A stretch of DNA of 32,489 nucleotides, from NCBI GenBank assembly GCA_022791835.1, contig JAAVZW010000063.1, forward strand, positions 1 to 32,489. The letters are read 5' to 3'. Below the pieces are notes generated by a model. That model searched no databases. It saw only the letters and a program-made list of their open reading frames with translations, and was not told the origin of the DNA. The position numbers were made by a program, and so were the translations under genes. How positions within the stretch are numbered: position 1 is the first letter of the stretch; each line of letters opens with the position of its first letter. Source of the DNA: Clostridia bacterium. Lineage in GTDB: Bacteria > Bacillota > Clostridia > TANB77 > CAG-508. Of the stretch, positions 16,493 to 25,049 are shown one piece after another.

Positions 16493-18468
16493 CTATACAT
16501 CGAGATTTTTAACATATTTTGCATTCTCTTCTATGAATTTTCTTCTTGGTTCTATTTCATCTCCCATTAATAATGTAAAAGTTTCATCTGCTTTCATTGC
16601 ATCTTCTAATTTTACTTTTATTAGTATTCTTCTTTCTGGATCCATTGTAGTTTCCCAAAGTTGGTCTGGGTTCATTTCTCCAAGTCCTTTGTATCTTTGA
16701 ATATTTACTTGATCTCTTTCTACTCCTCTTTCCTCTAAAATTTTAAATGCTCCTGTCATATCATCTTCATACCAATATAAGTCTTCCATACCTTTTTTAG
16801 AAAATTTGTATAAAGGTGGTTGTGCTAAATATACATTTCCATTTTCAACTAATGGTCTCATATATCTAAAGAAAAAGGTTAACAATAATGTTCTTATGTG
16901 TGCTCCGTCAACATCTGCATCTGCCATTATAATTACTTTTCCATATCTTATTTTTGTGATATCAAAGTCTGCTCCTATTCCTGCTCCTATTGCAAGAATT
17001 ACTGGTTGTAATTTTTCATTTCCATATATTTTATCTGCTCTTGATTTTTCTACATTAAGCATTTTTCCCCATAGTGGAAGAATCGCTTGGAACTTTCTAT
17101 CTCTTCCTTGCTTTGCACTTCCTCCTGCTGAATCTCCCTCTACTATATAAACTTCGCATTCGTCTGCATTTTTACTACTACAATCTGCAAGTTTTCCTGG
17201 AAGTGTTGAACCTTCCATTGAATTTTTCTTTCTAACTAATTCTCTTGCTTTTCTTGCTGCTTCTCTTGCCCTTGATGCACTTATACATTTTTCAAGTATT
17301 GCTTTTGCTACACTTGGATTTTCTTCTAAAAATGCTCCCAATGCTTCACTTACTGCATTTAATACTATTCCTGTTACATTACTATTTCCTAATTTTGTTT
17401 TAGTTTGTCCTTCAAATTGTGGTTCTTTTACTTTTACTGATATTACAGCTGTCAGTCCTTCTCTTATATCTTCTCCTAGAAGATTTGGATCTTTTTCTTT
17501 TATTATTCCATGTGCTCTTGCATAATCATTAAAAACTTTTGTAACTGCTCTTTTAAATCCTTCTAAGTGTGTTCCACCTTCTAATGTGTTTATATTATTT
17601 ACAAATGTATATATATTTTCTGAATATGCAGTTGTATATTGTATTGCAACTTCTATAGGTACTTCTCCATCTTTTTCTATATAAATTGGTAATTGATGTA
17701 TTTTTTCTTTATTTTTATTTAAGTATTCTACAAATGAATTTAGTCCACCTTCAAAACAAAAATCTGCTTTTTTTGTTTTGTTTTCTACTTCTATTTCATT
17801 TCCTTCTTCATCTTGTTCTACTGTTTTTTTCACTCTTTTATCTTCTATTGTTATTCTTAGACCTTTTGTTAAAAAAGCCATCTCTCTTAATCTTTTCTCT
17901 AGGACATCATATTCATAATCTGTTGTTTCAAATATTGTATCATCTGCTAAAAATCTTACTGTTGTTCCTGTTTTATCAGAATCTCCAACTCTTTCTAATG
18001 ATTTTACTGTTTTTCCTCTTTCAAATGACATTTGATATATTCCGACCATCTCTTTGTATTGTAACTTCTGTCCATTCAGATAGTGCATTTACTACGGAAG
18101 AACCAACTCCATGCAATCCTCCTGATACTTTATATCCACTATCTCCTCCAAATTTTCCTCCAGCATGTAATATTGTATATACAGTTTCTGCTGCGGAAAT
18201 ACCTGTTTTAGCATGTTTTTCTACTGGAATTCCTCTTCCATCGTCTTCTACACAAATTATATTTCCTTCTTCTATTGTTACATGTATATTTTTACAATAT
18301 CCTGCTAATGCTTCATCAACACTATTGTCTACTATCTCATATACTAAATGATGCAAACCTCTTACTGATACACTTCCTATATACATTCCGTGGTCTTTTC
18401 CTAACTGCTTCTAGTCCTTCAAGTACCTGTATTTGCTCTGCTCCATATTCATGTTTTACTTTATCCAT
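16493..18468 (-). CDS. gyrB: DNA gyrase subunit B (two CGG +1 recoding sites)
   Basis: A 657-residue GyrB, ATP-driven partner of GyrA. The GHKL ATPase is seen in [14 protein letters not shown], then [13 protein letters not shown] and [15 protein letters not shown]. The transducer contains [12 protein letters not shown]. The TOPRIM domain has [18 protein letters not shown] and [16 protein letters not shown]. The C terminus has [20 protein letters not shown]. Conventional reading has no proper start and breaks twice. Starting at ATG 18468 (after AGGAGG) and omitting the C opposite 18390 gives [20 protein letters not shown]. Omitting the C opposite 18044 gives [18 protein letters not shown]. It follows recF at 70 nt in the dnaA-dnaN-recF-gyrB order. 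Confidence 0.97.
18042..18044 (-). other. CGG recoding site 14 (GyrB, Gly142)
   Basis: Zero frame reads [15 protein letters not shown]. Skipping the C opposite 18044 reads [14 protein letters not shown], matching GyrB. The preceding codon is GGT and the quadruplet is CGGA. Confidence 0.94.
18388..18390 (-). other. CGG recoding site 13 (GyrB, Gly27)
   Basis: Zero frame reads [13 protein letters not shown] and soon stops. Skipping the C opposite 18390 reads [12 protein letters not shown], an invariant motif of type II topoisomerase B subunits. The preceding codon is CCA and the quadruplet is CGGA. Confidence 0.95.
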
Positions 18469-18538
18469 TGTTTTCCTCCTCATTGTTCTAACAATTTTTA
18501 TTATATTATTGTTGAAACAAAAAAATCAAGTCTTTTTT

Positions 18539-19612
18539 CTAAATTTGTTCTTTTACATTTCCATTCTCTACAAAAAATGTCTTCTTATTTTCGTTTTTAA
18601 GCTCTAATTTATCTGTACAAGTTATAATTACTTGTGTGTCTTTTACATCTTCTAAAAAATTTTTTCTTCTTTCTTTATCTAGTTCTGACATAAAATCGTC
18701 TAATAATAATATTGGATTTTCTTCTACTTCTTCTTTTACAATTTCTAATTCACTTAATTTTATTGAAAGAACTGCACTTCTATTTTGTCCTTGTGAACCA
18801 TAAATTCCAAGTTCTTTATTATTTATATATGTTTTGAAATCGTCTCTATGTATTCCTATTCCTGAAAAACCTTTTATTATATCTACTTTTCTATTTCGTT
18901 TTAGTTTTTCTAAAAATTCTTCTCTATTTGTAAAGTCTGAAATATAATCTATTTTTATTATTTCTTTATCTTTTGTTATTTTTCCATGTATGCTAACTAT
19001 TTCTTTCATAATTTTTTCAATGAATTCTATTCTATATCGATTTATTACTTCTGCATATTCTGCGAGTTTTTGTTCCCATATCTCTAGTATTGACTGATCT
19101 TTATTTTCATATTTTATTTGTTTTAAATAGTTATTTCTTTGCTCTAAAGTCTTTTGATACATGTTCAAATTATATACATATTTAGGTCTTAGCTGACTTA
19201 TCATTACATCTAACATTTTTCTTCTTTTTGATGGACCTTCTCTAAATAAATTTATATCGTCAGGACTAAATAAAACCACATTAACATTTCCTAGTACTTC
19301 ACTCATTTTTTTTAGTTTTATTCCATTCATAGATATAATTTTTTTGTCAGATATATCTACTTCTATTTTTCCTTGTCTATCTTTTTTTACATAATTTACT
19401 TGTGCTTTTGAGTATTGTTCTTCTGTATTTACTAATTCTTTATCTTTTTTAGCTCTATACGATTTACCTATTGCACATAGGTAAATCGCTTCAAGTATAT
19501 TTGTTTTTCCTTGTGCATTGTTTCCATAAAACATATTTATGTTGTTATTTAATTCTATATTTTGTTCTTTGTAATTTCTAAAATTAGTTAGACTTATTTT
19601 TTCTATGTACAT
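18539..19612 (-). CDS. recF: RecF recombination mediator ATPase
   Basis: A 357-residue RecF, an SMC-like ATPase that helps load RecA at gaps. It opens MYIEKISLTNFRNYKEQNIE. Walker A is FYGNNAQGKTNILEAI (about 29-44). The signature region is GSQGQNRSAVLSIKLSE (about 274-290). Walker B is NPILLLDDFMSELD. It starts 13 nt after the dnaN stop with only a weak ribosome binding site, so translation is probably coupled. The small S4-domain gene seen between dnaN and recF in some Firmicutes is absent. No in-frame CGG is present. Confidence 0.97.
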   Translation of the reverse strand: MYIEKISLTNFRNYKEQNIELNNNINMFYGNNAQGKTNILEAIYLCAIGKSYRAKKDKELVNTEEQYSKAQVNYVKKDRQGKIEVDISDKKIISMNGIKLKKMSEVLGNVNVVLFSPDDINLFREGPSKRRKMLDVMISQLRPKYVYNLNMYQKTLEQRNNYLKQIKYENKDQSILEIWEQKLAEYAEVINRYRIEFIEKIMKEIVSIHGKITKDKEIIKIDYISDFTNREEFLEKLKRNRKVDIIKGFSGIGIHRDDFKTYINNKELGIYGSQGQNRSAVLSIKLSELEIVKEEVEENPILLLDDFMSELDKERRKNFLEDVKDTQVIITCTDKLELKNENKKTFFVENGNVKEQI

Positions 19613-19625
19613 GCCTATTCCTCTT

Positions 19626-20744
19626 TTATTCTTGTATTCTTATAGGTAAAATCATGTATACATAATCTCCGTTATCGTCTACTGATTTTATTATTGATGG
19701 AGATAAACTACTTCCAAAATCAACAAATACTTCCTCATCTTCTATTGCTTTTAATGCATCTAAGAAATACTTTGGATTAAATCCTACTTCTAAGTTTTTT
19801 CCTTCTGTTGATAAAATGATTTCTTCTTTTGCATCTCCTGCTTGGTTTTTACATGAAATTACTATTTTTCCTATTTCTACCCATACTTTTACTGGATATT
19901 TTCTTTCTTTCTCTATGCTTGACATTGATATTAAGCTAACTCTTTCAAAACATTCTTGTAATTCTTTTTTGTTTGCTCTTATTCTTGTCTCCCAAGCTTT
20001 TGGTATTACTTTTTCATATTCTAAAAACTCTCCTTCTAGAAGTCTTGTAACTATTTTGCAGTTTTCCATTTCAAATAATGCTTGATTTTTACTAATACTC
20101 ATTTTTACTTTATCAAAAGAATCTGATATTATTTTATTTACTTCATTAAGTGTTTTTCCAGGTATTACAACTTTAAAATCATTTACTTGTTCTTCTAAAT
20201 ATTTACTTTTCCATCCTAGTCTATATCCATCTACTGCAACAACATTTAATTTATTTTCTTTTATTTCAAATAGACATCCTGTAAATATAGGTCTATGTGC
20301 TTCTGTACTTACTGCAAATATTGTTTTTCTTATCATGTCTTTTAGGGTATTTTGTTCTATTGATATTGAATTTTCTTCGTCTATTACTGGTAATTCTGGA
20401 AATTCCACTGGATTCATAGTTGCAAGCTTATATAGTGATCCTTCACATTCTATTACTAATAAATCTTTGTCGTCTAAAGTAATAGATATGTCTGTATCTG
20501 GTAGTCTTCTTATTATCTCACTAAATACTGTCGCTGTTACTACTGTATTTCCTTGTTCTATTACTTCACAGTCTATTACATATTCAATACCTAACTCTAA
20601 ATCATATGTAGTTAGTTTGACTTGTTTTTCATTTGTTTGAATGAGTATTCCTTCTAATATTGGCATAGTTGTTTTAGAAGATACTCCTTTTACTACGGAA
20701 TTAATGGCTTTAAGCAAATTTGTTTTTTCACATACAAATTTCAT
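19626..20744 (-). CDS. dnaN: DNA polymerase III beta sliding clamp
   Basis: A 372-residue clamp with the three repeated domains: MKFVCEKTNLLKAINSVVKG at the start, a middle domain around TEAHRPIFTGCLFEIKENKL, and a third domain ending YVYMILPIRIQE. The C-terminal MILPIR region forms part of the partner-peptide pocket. It tethers polymerase to DNA during replication. The ATG at 20744 follows AAAGGAGGAAAG. It lies directly downstream of oriC and dnaA on the same strand. No in-frame CGG. Confidence 0.98.
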   Translation of the reverse strand: MKFVCEKTNLLKAINSVVKGVSSKTTMPILEGILIQTNEKQVKLTTYDLELGIEYVIDCEVIEQGNTVVTATVFSEIIRRLPDTDISITLDDKDLLVIECEGSLYKLATMNPVEFPELPVIDEENSISIEQNTLKDMIRKTIFAVSTEAHRPIFTGCLFEIKENKLNVVAVDGYRLGWKSKYLEEQVNDFKVVIPGKTLNEVNKIISDSFDKVKMSISKNQALFEMENCKIVTRLLEGEFLEYEKVIPKAWETRIRANKKELQECFERVSLISMSSIEKERKYPVKVWVEIGKIVISCKNQAGDAKEEIILSTEGKNLEVGFNPKYFLDALKAIEDEEVFVDFGSSLSPSIIKSVDDNGDYVYMILPIRIQE

Positions 20745-21061
20745 CGCTCTTTCCTCCTTTATAAATATATAATATTTTTAGTAGTAGTAGTAGTAGGTGT
20801 GTTGATTGTGTGGAAAACTAAGTTTGAATATACTCTCCGTAAGCAATTTTTGTGTTTATAACTTGTGTATAACTTTATATGAAATCCACATTTGAAAATC
20901 TAATTAGTGGACAACTTAGTTTTCAACAAGTTATGAACACCTTATAAACATATCAATGTGAATAACCAATGCATTGCTTCCGTAAGAAGATTTTGAATTA
21001 CTTTTTTTCGTAACTGTATTTACAAACAAGATTTTCTATAAAGTTTTTATAAACCTTTATA
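20745..21061. other. oriC: oriC: dnaA-dnaN intergenic origin with DnaA boxes
   Basis: The gap has several near-consensus DnaA boxes. With TGTGGATAA as reference, 8 of 9 bases match at 20809-20817 (TGTGGAAAA), 20864-20872 (TGTGTATAA) and 20957-20965 (TGTGAATAA); 7 of 9 match at 20882, 20906 and 20931. In the dnaA-to-dnaN direction the box at 20809-20817 is followed by the DnaA-trio array and then an A+T run next to dnaN, which is the likely unwinding element. Two CCGTAAG heptamers (20837, 20980) also lie here. Confidence 0.88.
20779..20796 (-). repeat. DnaA-trio array, six perfect repeats
   Basis: Six TAG units on the plus strand, i.e. CTA repeats in the dnaA-to-dnaN direction, begin two C after the final DnaA box region and run into AT-rich DNA. 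This matches the DnaA-trio element that guides DnaA onto single-stranded DNA during unwinding. The perfect periodicity is unusual; many origins have degenerate trios. Confidence 0.8.
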
Positions 21062-22387
21062 CTATACTTCTCTTGGTTTAAGGATGATGTTTTTCACACT
21101 ATCCACATGTGTAAATGTATTTTTATCCTTTTTTATCTCTTGTTCAATTTTATTGCAGGCATGCATAACTGTAGAATGGTCTCTTCCCCCAAATGAGTTT
21201 CCTATGTTTTTATATTGCATTTTTGCTAATTCACGACATAAGTACATTGCTATTTGTCTTGGATATGCAACTTCATTAGAACGTTTTGAACTGTCTATGT
21301 CTTTTACATCAATATTGAAATATTTAGCAACAGTTTCTTTTATATAGTCAGATGATATAACTTTTTCTTTATTAGCTATAACATCAGAGATTGCCCTTTC
21401 TGCAAGTTCAAAAGTTATTGGACTATGCATAAATGAAGCTTGTGCAACAATTTTCTTCAAAGTCCCAACTAATTCTCTAATGTTTGTATCAATTTTAGTT
21501 GCTATGTTTGAAAGAACAATATCATCTATAATAATACCTTCAGATTGTACTTGTTGTCTTAGAATTGCAAGTCTAGTTTCATAGTTTGCAGCTGAAATGT
21601 CAACTAAAAGTCCATCTAGAAATCTTGATTTTAGACGTTCTGATAATGGGTTTATATCTTTTGGTGGTTTATCTGATGTTAGGATTATTTGACTATTATT
21701 CTCTCGAAGAGTATTAAAAGTATGAAAAAATTCTTCTTGTATACCTTCTTTTCCAGCTATAAATTGAATATCATCAATCATTAAAACATCAATGTTTCTA
21801 TATTTTTGTCTAAAACTTTCATTAGATTTATCTTTTATTCCATTTATAAAATCATTTGTAAATTTTTCAGAAGATACATATAAAACTTTTTTTGTTGGTG
21901 ATCTTCTAAGTACTTCATTTCCTATTGCATACATTAAGTGAGTTTTTCCAAGACCTACTCCACCATAGATAAATAATGGATTATAAGCATTTCCAGGAGA
22001 TTCTGAAACTGCCAGTGCAGCAGCTTGTGCAAACCTATTGTTTTCTCCAATTACAAAATTATTAAATGTAAATCTTGGATCTAGATTAGATTTTACTTGT
22101 TCTACACTTACGGCAGAAACATTTTGGGACTTTTCAAGATCTTCACTTAGTACATAATGTATTTCATATTTTTTATTTGTTACTTCTAAAAAAGCATTTA
22201 TTAATAATGGTTCATAGAGTTTTAATTGGCTTTCATAGAAGCTAGATGATACAACAATTGTAGCTATATTATTATCAATTGAACAAATATTAAGTGGTTC
22301 TATCCAAGTAGTGTATGCAATTGTCGAAACAGCTTCTTTTGCCTTACTTTTAACGGCTTCTACTGTATAAAAAAGTTCATTTTGCAT
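21062..22387 (-). CDS. dnaA: Chromosomal replication initiator DnaA
   Basis: A 441-residue DnaA. Domain I is residues 1-80. A short linker follows. The AAA+ domain starts NLDPRFTFNNFVIGENNRFA (about 101), with Walker A FIYGGVGLGKTHLMYAIGN (about 133-151) and Walker B VLMIDDIQFIAGKEG. The domain IV signature is GGRDHSTVMHACNKIE (about 399-414). It binds the boxes in oriC and upstream of its own gene. The ATG at 22387 follows TAGGAGG. An in-gene DnaA box (CTATCCACA, 21099-21107) lies near the 3' end. No in-frame CGG codon. Confidence 0.98.
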   Translation of the reverse strand: MQNELFYTVEAVKSKAKEAVSTIAYTTWIEPLNICSIDNNIATIVVSSSFYESQLKLYEPLLINAFLEVTNKKYEIHYVLSEDLEKSQNVSAVSVEQVKSNLDPRFTFNNFVIGENNRFAQAAALAVSESPGNAYNPLFIYGGVGLGKTHLMYAIGNEVLRRSPTKKVLYVSSEKFTNDFINGIKDKSNESFRQKYRNIDVLMIDDIQFIAGKEGIQEEFFHTFNTLRENNSQIILTSDKPPKDINPLSERLKSRFLDGLLVDISAANYETRLAILRQQVQSEGIIIDDIVLSNIATKIDTNIRELVGTLKKIVAQASFMHSPITFELAERAISDVIANKEKVISSDYIKETVAKYFNIDVKDIDSSKRSNEVAYPRQIAMYLCRELAKMQYKNIGNSFGGRDHSTVMHACNKIEQEIKKDKNTFTHVDSVKNIILKPREV

Positions 22388-22423
22388 GATAACCTCCTAT
22401 CGAAAAATAAGATATCTTTAATT

Positions 22424-22453
22424 ATAATATCAAAAAATGAAAAACAAAGTCAA
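22424..22453 (-). promoter_or_regulatory. dnaA promoter
   Basis: On the minus strand TTGACT (22448-22453) and TATTAT (22424-22429) are spaced by 18 nt, ending 37 nt before the dnaA ATG. DnaA boxes immediately upstream suggest autoregulation. Confidence 0.6.
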
Positions 22454-22459
22454 TAAAAA

Positions 22460-22489
22460 TGTGGAAAATTTTCAAAAAAATGTGGACAA
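22460..22489 (+). promoter_or_regulatory. DnaA boxes upstream of dnaA
   Basis: TGTGGAAAA (22460-22468) and TGTGGACAA (22481-22489) each match TGTGGATAA at 8 of 9 positions, with 21 nt between starts (two helical turns). They lie between the divergent dnaA and rpmH promoters and could form the second half of a bipartite origin and regulate dnaA. Confidence 0.65.
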
Positions 22490-22532
22490 AAAATAAAATT
22501 CCTTATTTCCGTAAGAAAAATTTACAAAAAAC

Positions 22533-22562
22533 TTGACAAGTATAGTTTAAATAATGTATAAT
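22533..22562 (+). promoter_or_regulatory. rpmH promoter
   Basis: Perfect TTGACA (22533-22538) and TATAAT (22557-22562) are spaced by 18 nt, 31 nt before the rpmH ATG. A CCGTAAG heptamer (22509-22515) lies just upstream of the -35. Confidence 0.85.
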
Positions 22563-22593
22563 CTTAATGTTATATTAACTTAGGAGGTGCAAA

Positions 22594-22728
22594 ATGAAAA
22601 GAACATATCAACCAAAAAAGATACAAAGACAAAAGGAACATGGATTCTTAAAGAGAATGAAGACAAGAGCTGGTAGAAATATATTAAAGGCAAGAAGAGG
22701 AAAAGGAAGAAAGAAACTAAGTGCTTAA
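22594..22728 (+). CDS. rpmH: 50S ribosomal protein L34
   Basis: A 44-residue, very basic L34: [20 protein letters not shown] at the start, then [20 protein letters not shown]. All core residues of the family are present and the length is standard. TAGGAGGTGC precedes the ATG. It heads the rpmH-rnpA-yidD-yidC-jag cluster, divergent from dnaA. All Arg codons used are AGA. Confidence 0.98.
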   Translation: MKRTYQPKKIQRQKEHGFLKRMKTRAGRNILKARRGKGRKKLSA

Positions 22729-22736
22729 ATTTATGA

Positions 22737-22767
22737 TGGACCTAAATTATTAGAAAAATTAGGTCCA
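22737..22767 (+). terminator. Hairpin between rpmH and rnpA
   Basis: TGGACCTAA and TTAGGTCCA form a perfect 9-bp stem with a 13-nt loop, followed by TTTTGC. The short T tract suggests partial termination or processing, which would lower rnpA relative to rpmH. Confidence 0.65.
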
Positions 22768-22796
22768 TTTTGCATAAGGTTTTTTTATAAAGAAAT

Positions 22797-23131
22797 ATGA
22801 AACATACAAAGATGTTAAAAAAAAATTATGAATATAGACTTGTTTTAAATAAAGGGAAATATTATTCAGCAAAATACATAGAAGCTTTTGTAATAGAGAA
22901 TAAATTAGAATATAATAGAATTCGGAATAGCTATTAAAACTAAACTTCGGAAAAGCTGTAAAAAGAAATAGAGTAAAAAGACTAATAAAAGAAATTTATA
23001 GACTAAATGAAGAAAGTGAAGTAGCAGGGAAGAGTATAGTATTTTTAGCGAAAAAGAATATAAATATTTCTGAAATTCAGTATAAAGATATTAGAGAAGA
23101 TATGATAGAAATATTAAAAAAGATAAGGTAG
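22797..23131 (+). CDS. rnpA: RNase P protein component (two CGG +1 recoding sites)
   Basis: A 110-residue RnpA, which binds RNase P RNA and helps 5' maturation of tRNA. No frame is open conventionally. Omitting C22923 and C22948, only 25 nt apart, gives one continuous protein: MKHTKMLKKNYEYRLVLNKG, EYNRIGIAIKTKLGKAVKRN, RVKRLIKEIYRLNEE, SIVFLAKKNI, ending EILKKIR. KAVKRNRVKR is the RNR signature of the family. The ATG at 22797 has a weak ribosome binding site; the ATG at 22812 is an alternative. It lies between rpmH and yidD, the universal position. Because the gene is essential and single-copy, it is strong evidence that the shifts are decoded. Confidence 0.95.
22923..22925 (+). other. CGG recoding site 15 (RnpA, Gly43)
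   Basis: Zero frame reads YNRI-RNSY-stop. Skipping C22923 reads YNRI-GIAIKTKL. The preceding codon is ATT and the quadruplet is CGGA. Confidence 0.93.
22948..22950 (+). other. CGG recoding site 16 (RnpA, Gly51)
   Basis: Zero frame reads TKL-RKSCKKK-stop. Skipping C22948 reads TKL-GKAVKRNRVKR, the RNR motif. The preceding codon is CTT and the quadruplet is CGGA. Confidence 0.95.
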
Positions 23132-23137
23132 TTTTAA

Positions 23138-23347
23138 GTGAAAAGAATCTTTATTGGAATAATTAATGTATATCAAAAGTATATATCACCAATTTTAGGA
23201 AAACATTGTAGATATTATCCAACATGTTCAGAATATACAAAGCAAGCTATTAAAAAATATGGAATATTTAAAGGAACTTTTTATGGAATAAAAAGAGTGA
23301 TGAAGTGTAATCCATTTTCTAAAGGTGGGTATGATCCACTAAAATAG
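23138..23347 (+). CDS. yidD: YidD membrane protein insertion efficiency factor
   Basis: A 69-residue YidD. It has the family pattern IYQKYISPILGKHCRYYPTC (about 11-31), SEYTKQAIKKYG and MKCNPFSKGGYDPLK at the end, with the conserved cysteines. It is thought to assist YidC at the membrane. It has a GTG start 7 nt after the rnpA stop, so it is probably translationally coupled to rnpA. Confidence 0.96.
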   Translation: MKRIFIGIINVYQKYISPILGKHCRYYPTCSEYTKQAIKKYGIFKGTFYGIKRVMKCNPFSKGGYDPLK

Positions 23348-23364
23348 GGTAGAGGAGAAAGCAA

Positions 23365-24219
23365 ATGATAGGTTTTTTTGCAAATTTATTTGGATATTTA
23401 TTAAATTTTTTATATAACTTAATTCAAAATTATGGATTGGCAATTATACTGTTTTCAATAATTGTAAAGATTTTGTTGCTACCAATTTCTATTAATCAAC
23501 AAAAGACAATGAAGAAAACAACAAAAATACAATCAGAAATAAAAAAACTACAAATAAAAAATAAAAACAATCCAGAGGCTCTTCAAAGAGAAACAATGGA
23601 ACTATATAAAAGAGAAAAAATGAATCCTTTTGGAGGATGTTTTAGTGCGATAGTACAAATAATATTACTATTTTCAGTTTTTTATTTAGTAAGATGTCCA
23701 TTGACTTATATGAAAAAAGTTGAACCAGAAATAATAGAAAAATATACAAATGAAATAAGTGGGGAAGAGGATAGAAAAGATGCTTACCCTGAAATTTCAA
23801 TTATAAGAGAAAAAGCACAAAACGATGAAAAAGTATATATAAATATGGAATTTTTAGGATTAGATTTAAGTAGCATTCCATCTAGGGATATAGCAGATTG
23901 GAAGACTTATGTAATACCAGTGTTATATGTAATATCTACATTTGCTTCATTAAAAATAACATCTGCAATGCAGAAAAAACAAAGAAAAGAAATGACAGTT
24001 GAAGGAGAAGAACAAGATGATGGAATGGATTTAATGACACAAACAAATAGAAATATGACTTTCATGATGCCAATACTTGCAGTTTCTATTTCACTAGTAG
24101 CACCACTTGGGCTTGCTTTATATTGGCTTACAAATAATATACTTATGATAGTTGAAAGATTATTATTAAATAAATTTGTAAAAGATAATGATAATAAGGA
24201 GGAGATTGTAAATGCCTGA
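23365..24219 (+). CDS. yidC: YidC/Oxa1 membrane protein insertase
   Basis: A 284-residue Gram-positive type YidC with about five membrane segments: one at 1-20, NYGLAIILFSIIVKILLLPI (about 23-42), FSAIVQIILLFSVFYLVRCP, VIPVLYVISTFASLKI and MPILAVSISLVAPLGLALYW. The cytoplasmic loop with KREKMNPFGGC is typical. It inserts membrane proteins with or without Sec and lies in the usual place after yidD. An extra soluble region (about 110-170) lies between the second and third core helices. Its last codons overlap the jag start by 8 nt. Confidence 0.96.
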   Translation: MIGFFANLFGYLLNFLYNLIQNYGLAIILFSIIVKILLLPISINQQKTMKKTTKIQSEIKKLQIKNKNNPEALQRETMELYKREKMNPFGGCFSAIVQIILLFSVFYLVRCPLTYMKKVEPEIIEKYTNEISGEEDRKDAYPEISIIREKAQNDEKVYINMEFLGLDLSSIPSRDIADWKTYVIPVLYVISTFASLKITSAMQKKQRKEMTVEGEEQDDGMDLMTQTNRNMTFMMPILAVSISLVAPLGLALYWLTNNILMIVERLLLNKFVKDNDNKEEIVNA

Positions 24220-24931
24220 AAGCAGAATATTTGAAGGAAAGACTACAAATGAGGCAATAGAAAAAGGTTTAAAAGAATTAAAAGTATCTAAAAAAGTATC
24301 TAAAAATGATGTAGAGATTAAAGTTATAAAAGATGAAGAAAAAAGAAGTTTCTTTGATATTTTAGCACCAAGAGTTGTTAAGGTAGAAATTATTATAAAA
24401 GAGAAAAAGATAGAAAATAAACAGCTAGCACAAGTAAGAGAAAGAGAAGTTGAAGAAATAAAAATAGATAAAACTGTAATGGAAAAGGCAAAATCTAGAA
24501 TTTTAGAGTTTTTAGACAAATTCTTAGAACAAACCGCAAAAGAGAAAGTAAATTACGAATGCAATATAAAAGAAAATGTGATTGAAATAGTAATTAATGA
24601 TAAAAAGGCAGATTTTCTTATTGGATATAGAGGAGAAACATTAAATGCAATGCAAACACTTCTAACTACTATTGCCGTAAAGGAAAATAGTGAAAGAATA
24701 AGAGTAGAATTAGATGTTTTGGGATACAGAGAAAAGAGAAAAAAAGCTTTAGAAGAATTGGCAGAAAAGATTGCAAAAAGTGTTATAAGAACTAGAAAAT
24801 CAATTACATTAGAACCTATGACACCATATGAAAGAAAAATCATCCATTCAAAATTGCAAGATAATCATAAAGTAAAGACATCAAGTATTGGAGAGGGAAT
24901 TCATAGAAAAGTAGTAATTTCTCTTAAATAA
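24212..24931 (+). CDS. jag: Jag/KhpB RNA-binding protein
   Basis: A 239-residue Jag (KhpB, EloR). The N-terminal Jag domain starts RIFEGKTTNEAIEKGLKELK. A variable linker follows. The KH domain contains ADFLIGYRGETLNAMQTLLT (about 131-150). The R3H domain contains SITLEPMTPYERKIIHSKLQ (about 193-212), with the R-x3-H spacing. It is a cytosolic RNA-binding regulator linked to cell elongation. GAGGAG precedes the ATG. It overlaps yidC, which indicates coupling. No in-frame CGG. Confidence 0.95.
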   Translation: MPESRIFEGKTTNEAIEKGLKELKVSKKVSKNDVEIKVIKDEEKRSFFDILAPRVVKVEIIIKEKKIENKQLAQVREREVEEIKIDKTVMEKAKSRILEFLDKFLEQTAKEKVNYECNIKENVIEIVINDKKADFLIGYRGETLNAMQTLLTTIAVKENSERIRVELDVLGYREKRKKALEELAEKIAKSVIRTRKSITLEPMTPYERKIIHSKLQDNHKVKTSSIGEGIHRKVVISLK

Positions 24932-25049
24932 TTAAATATTTAAATATAAAATCTAAGGTCAAAGTGAGGATTTGTATATTCAAAATTACTTTTGAATATA
25001 TATCTTTGCAATGGCCTTTTATAATATAAAAATAGAAGGAGTAAATGAT

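Noticed and set aside
17686..18351. 221-codon plus-strand frame opposite gyrB
   Set aside because: It is leucine/phenylalanine-rich antisense translation of gyrB. Its apparent length reflects low stop density opposite A-rich coding sequence.
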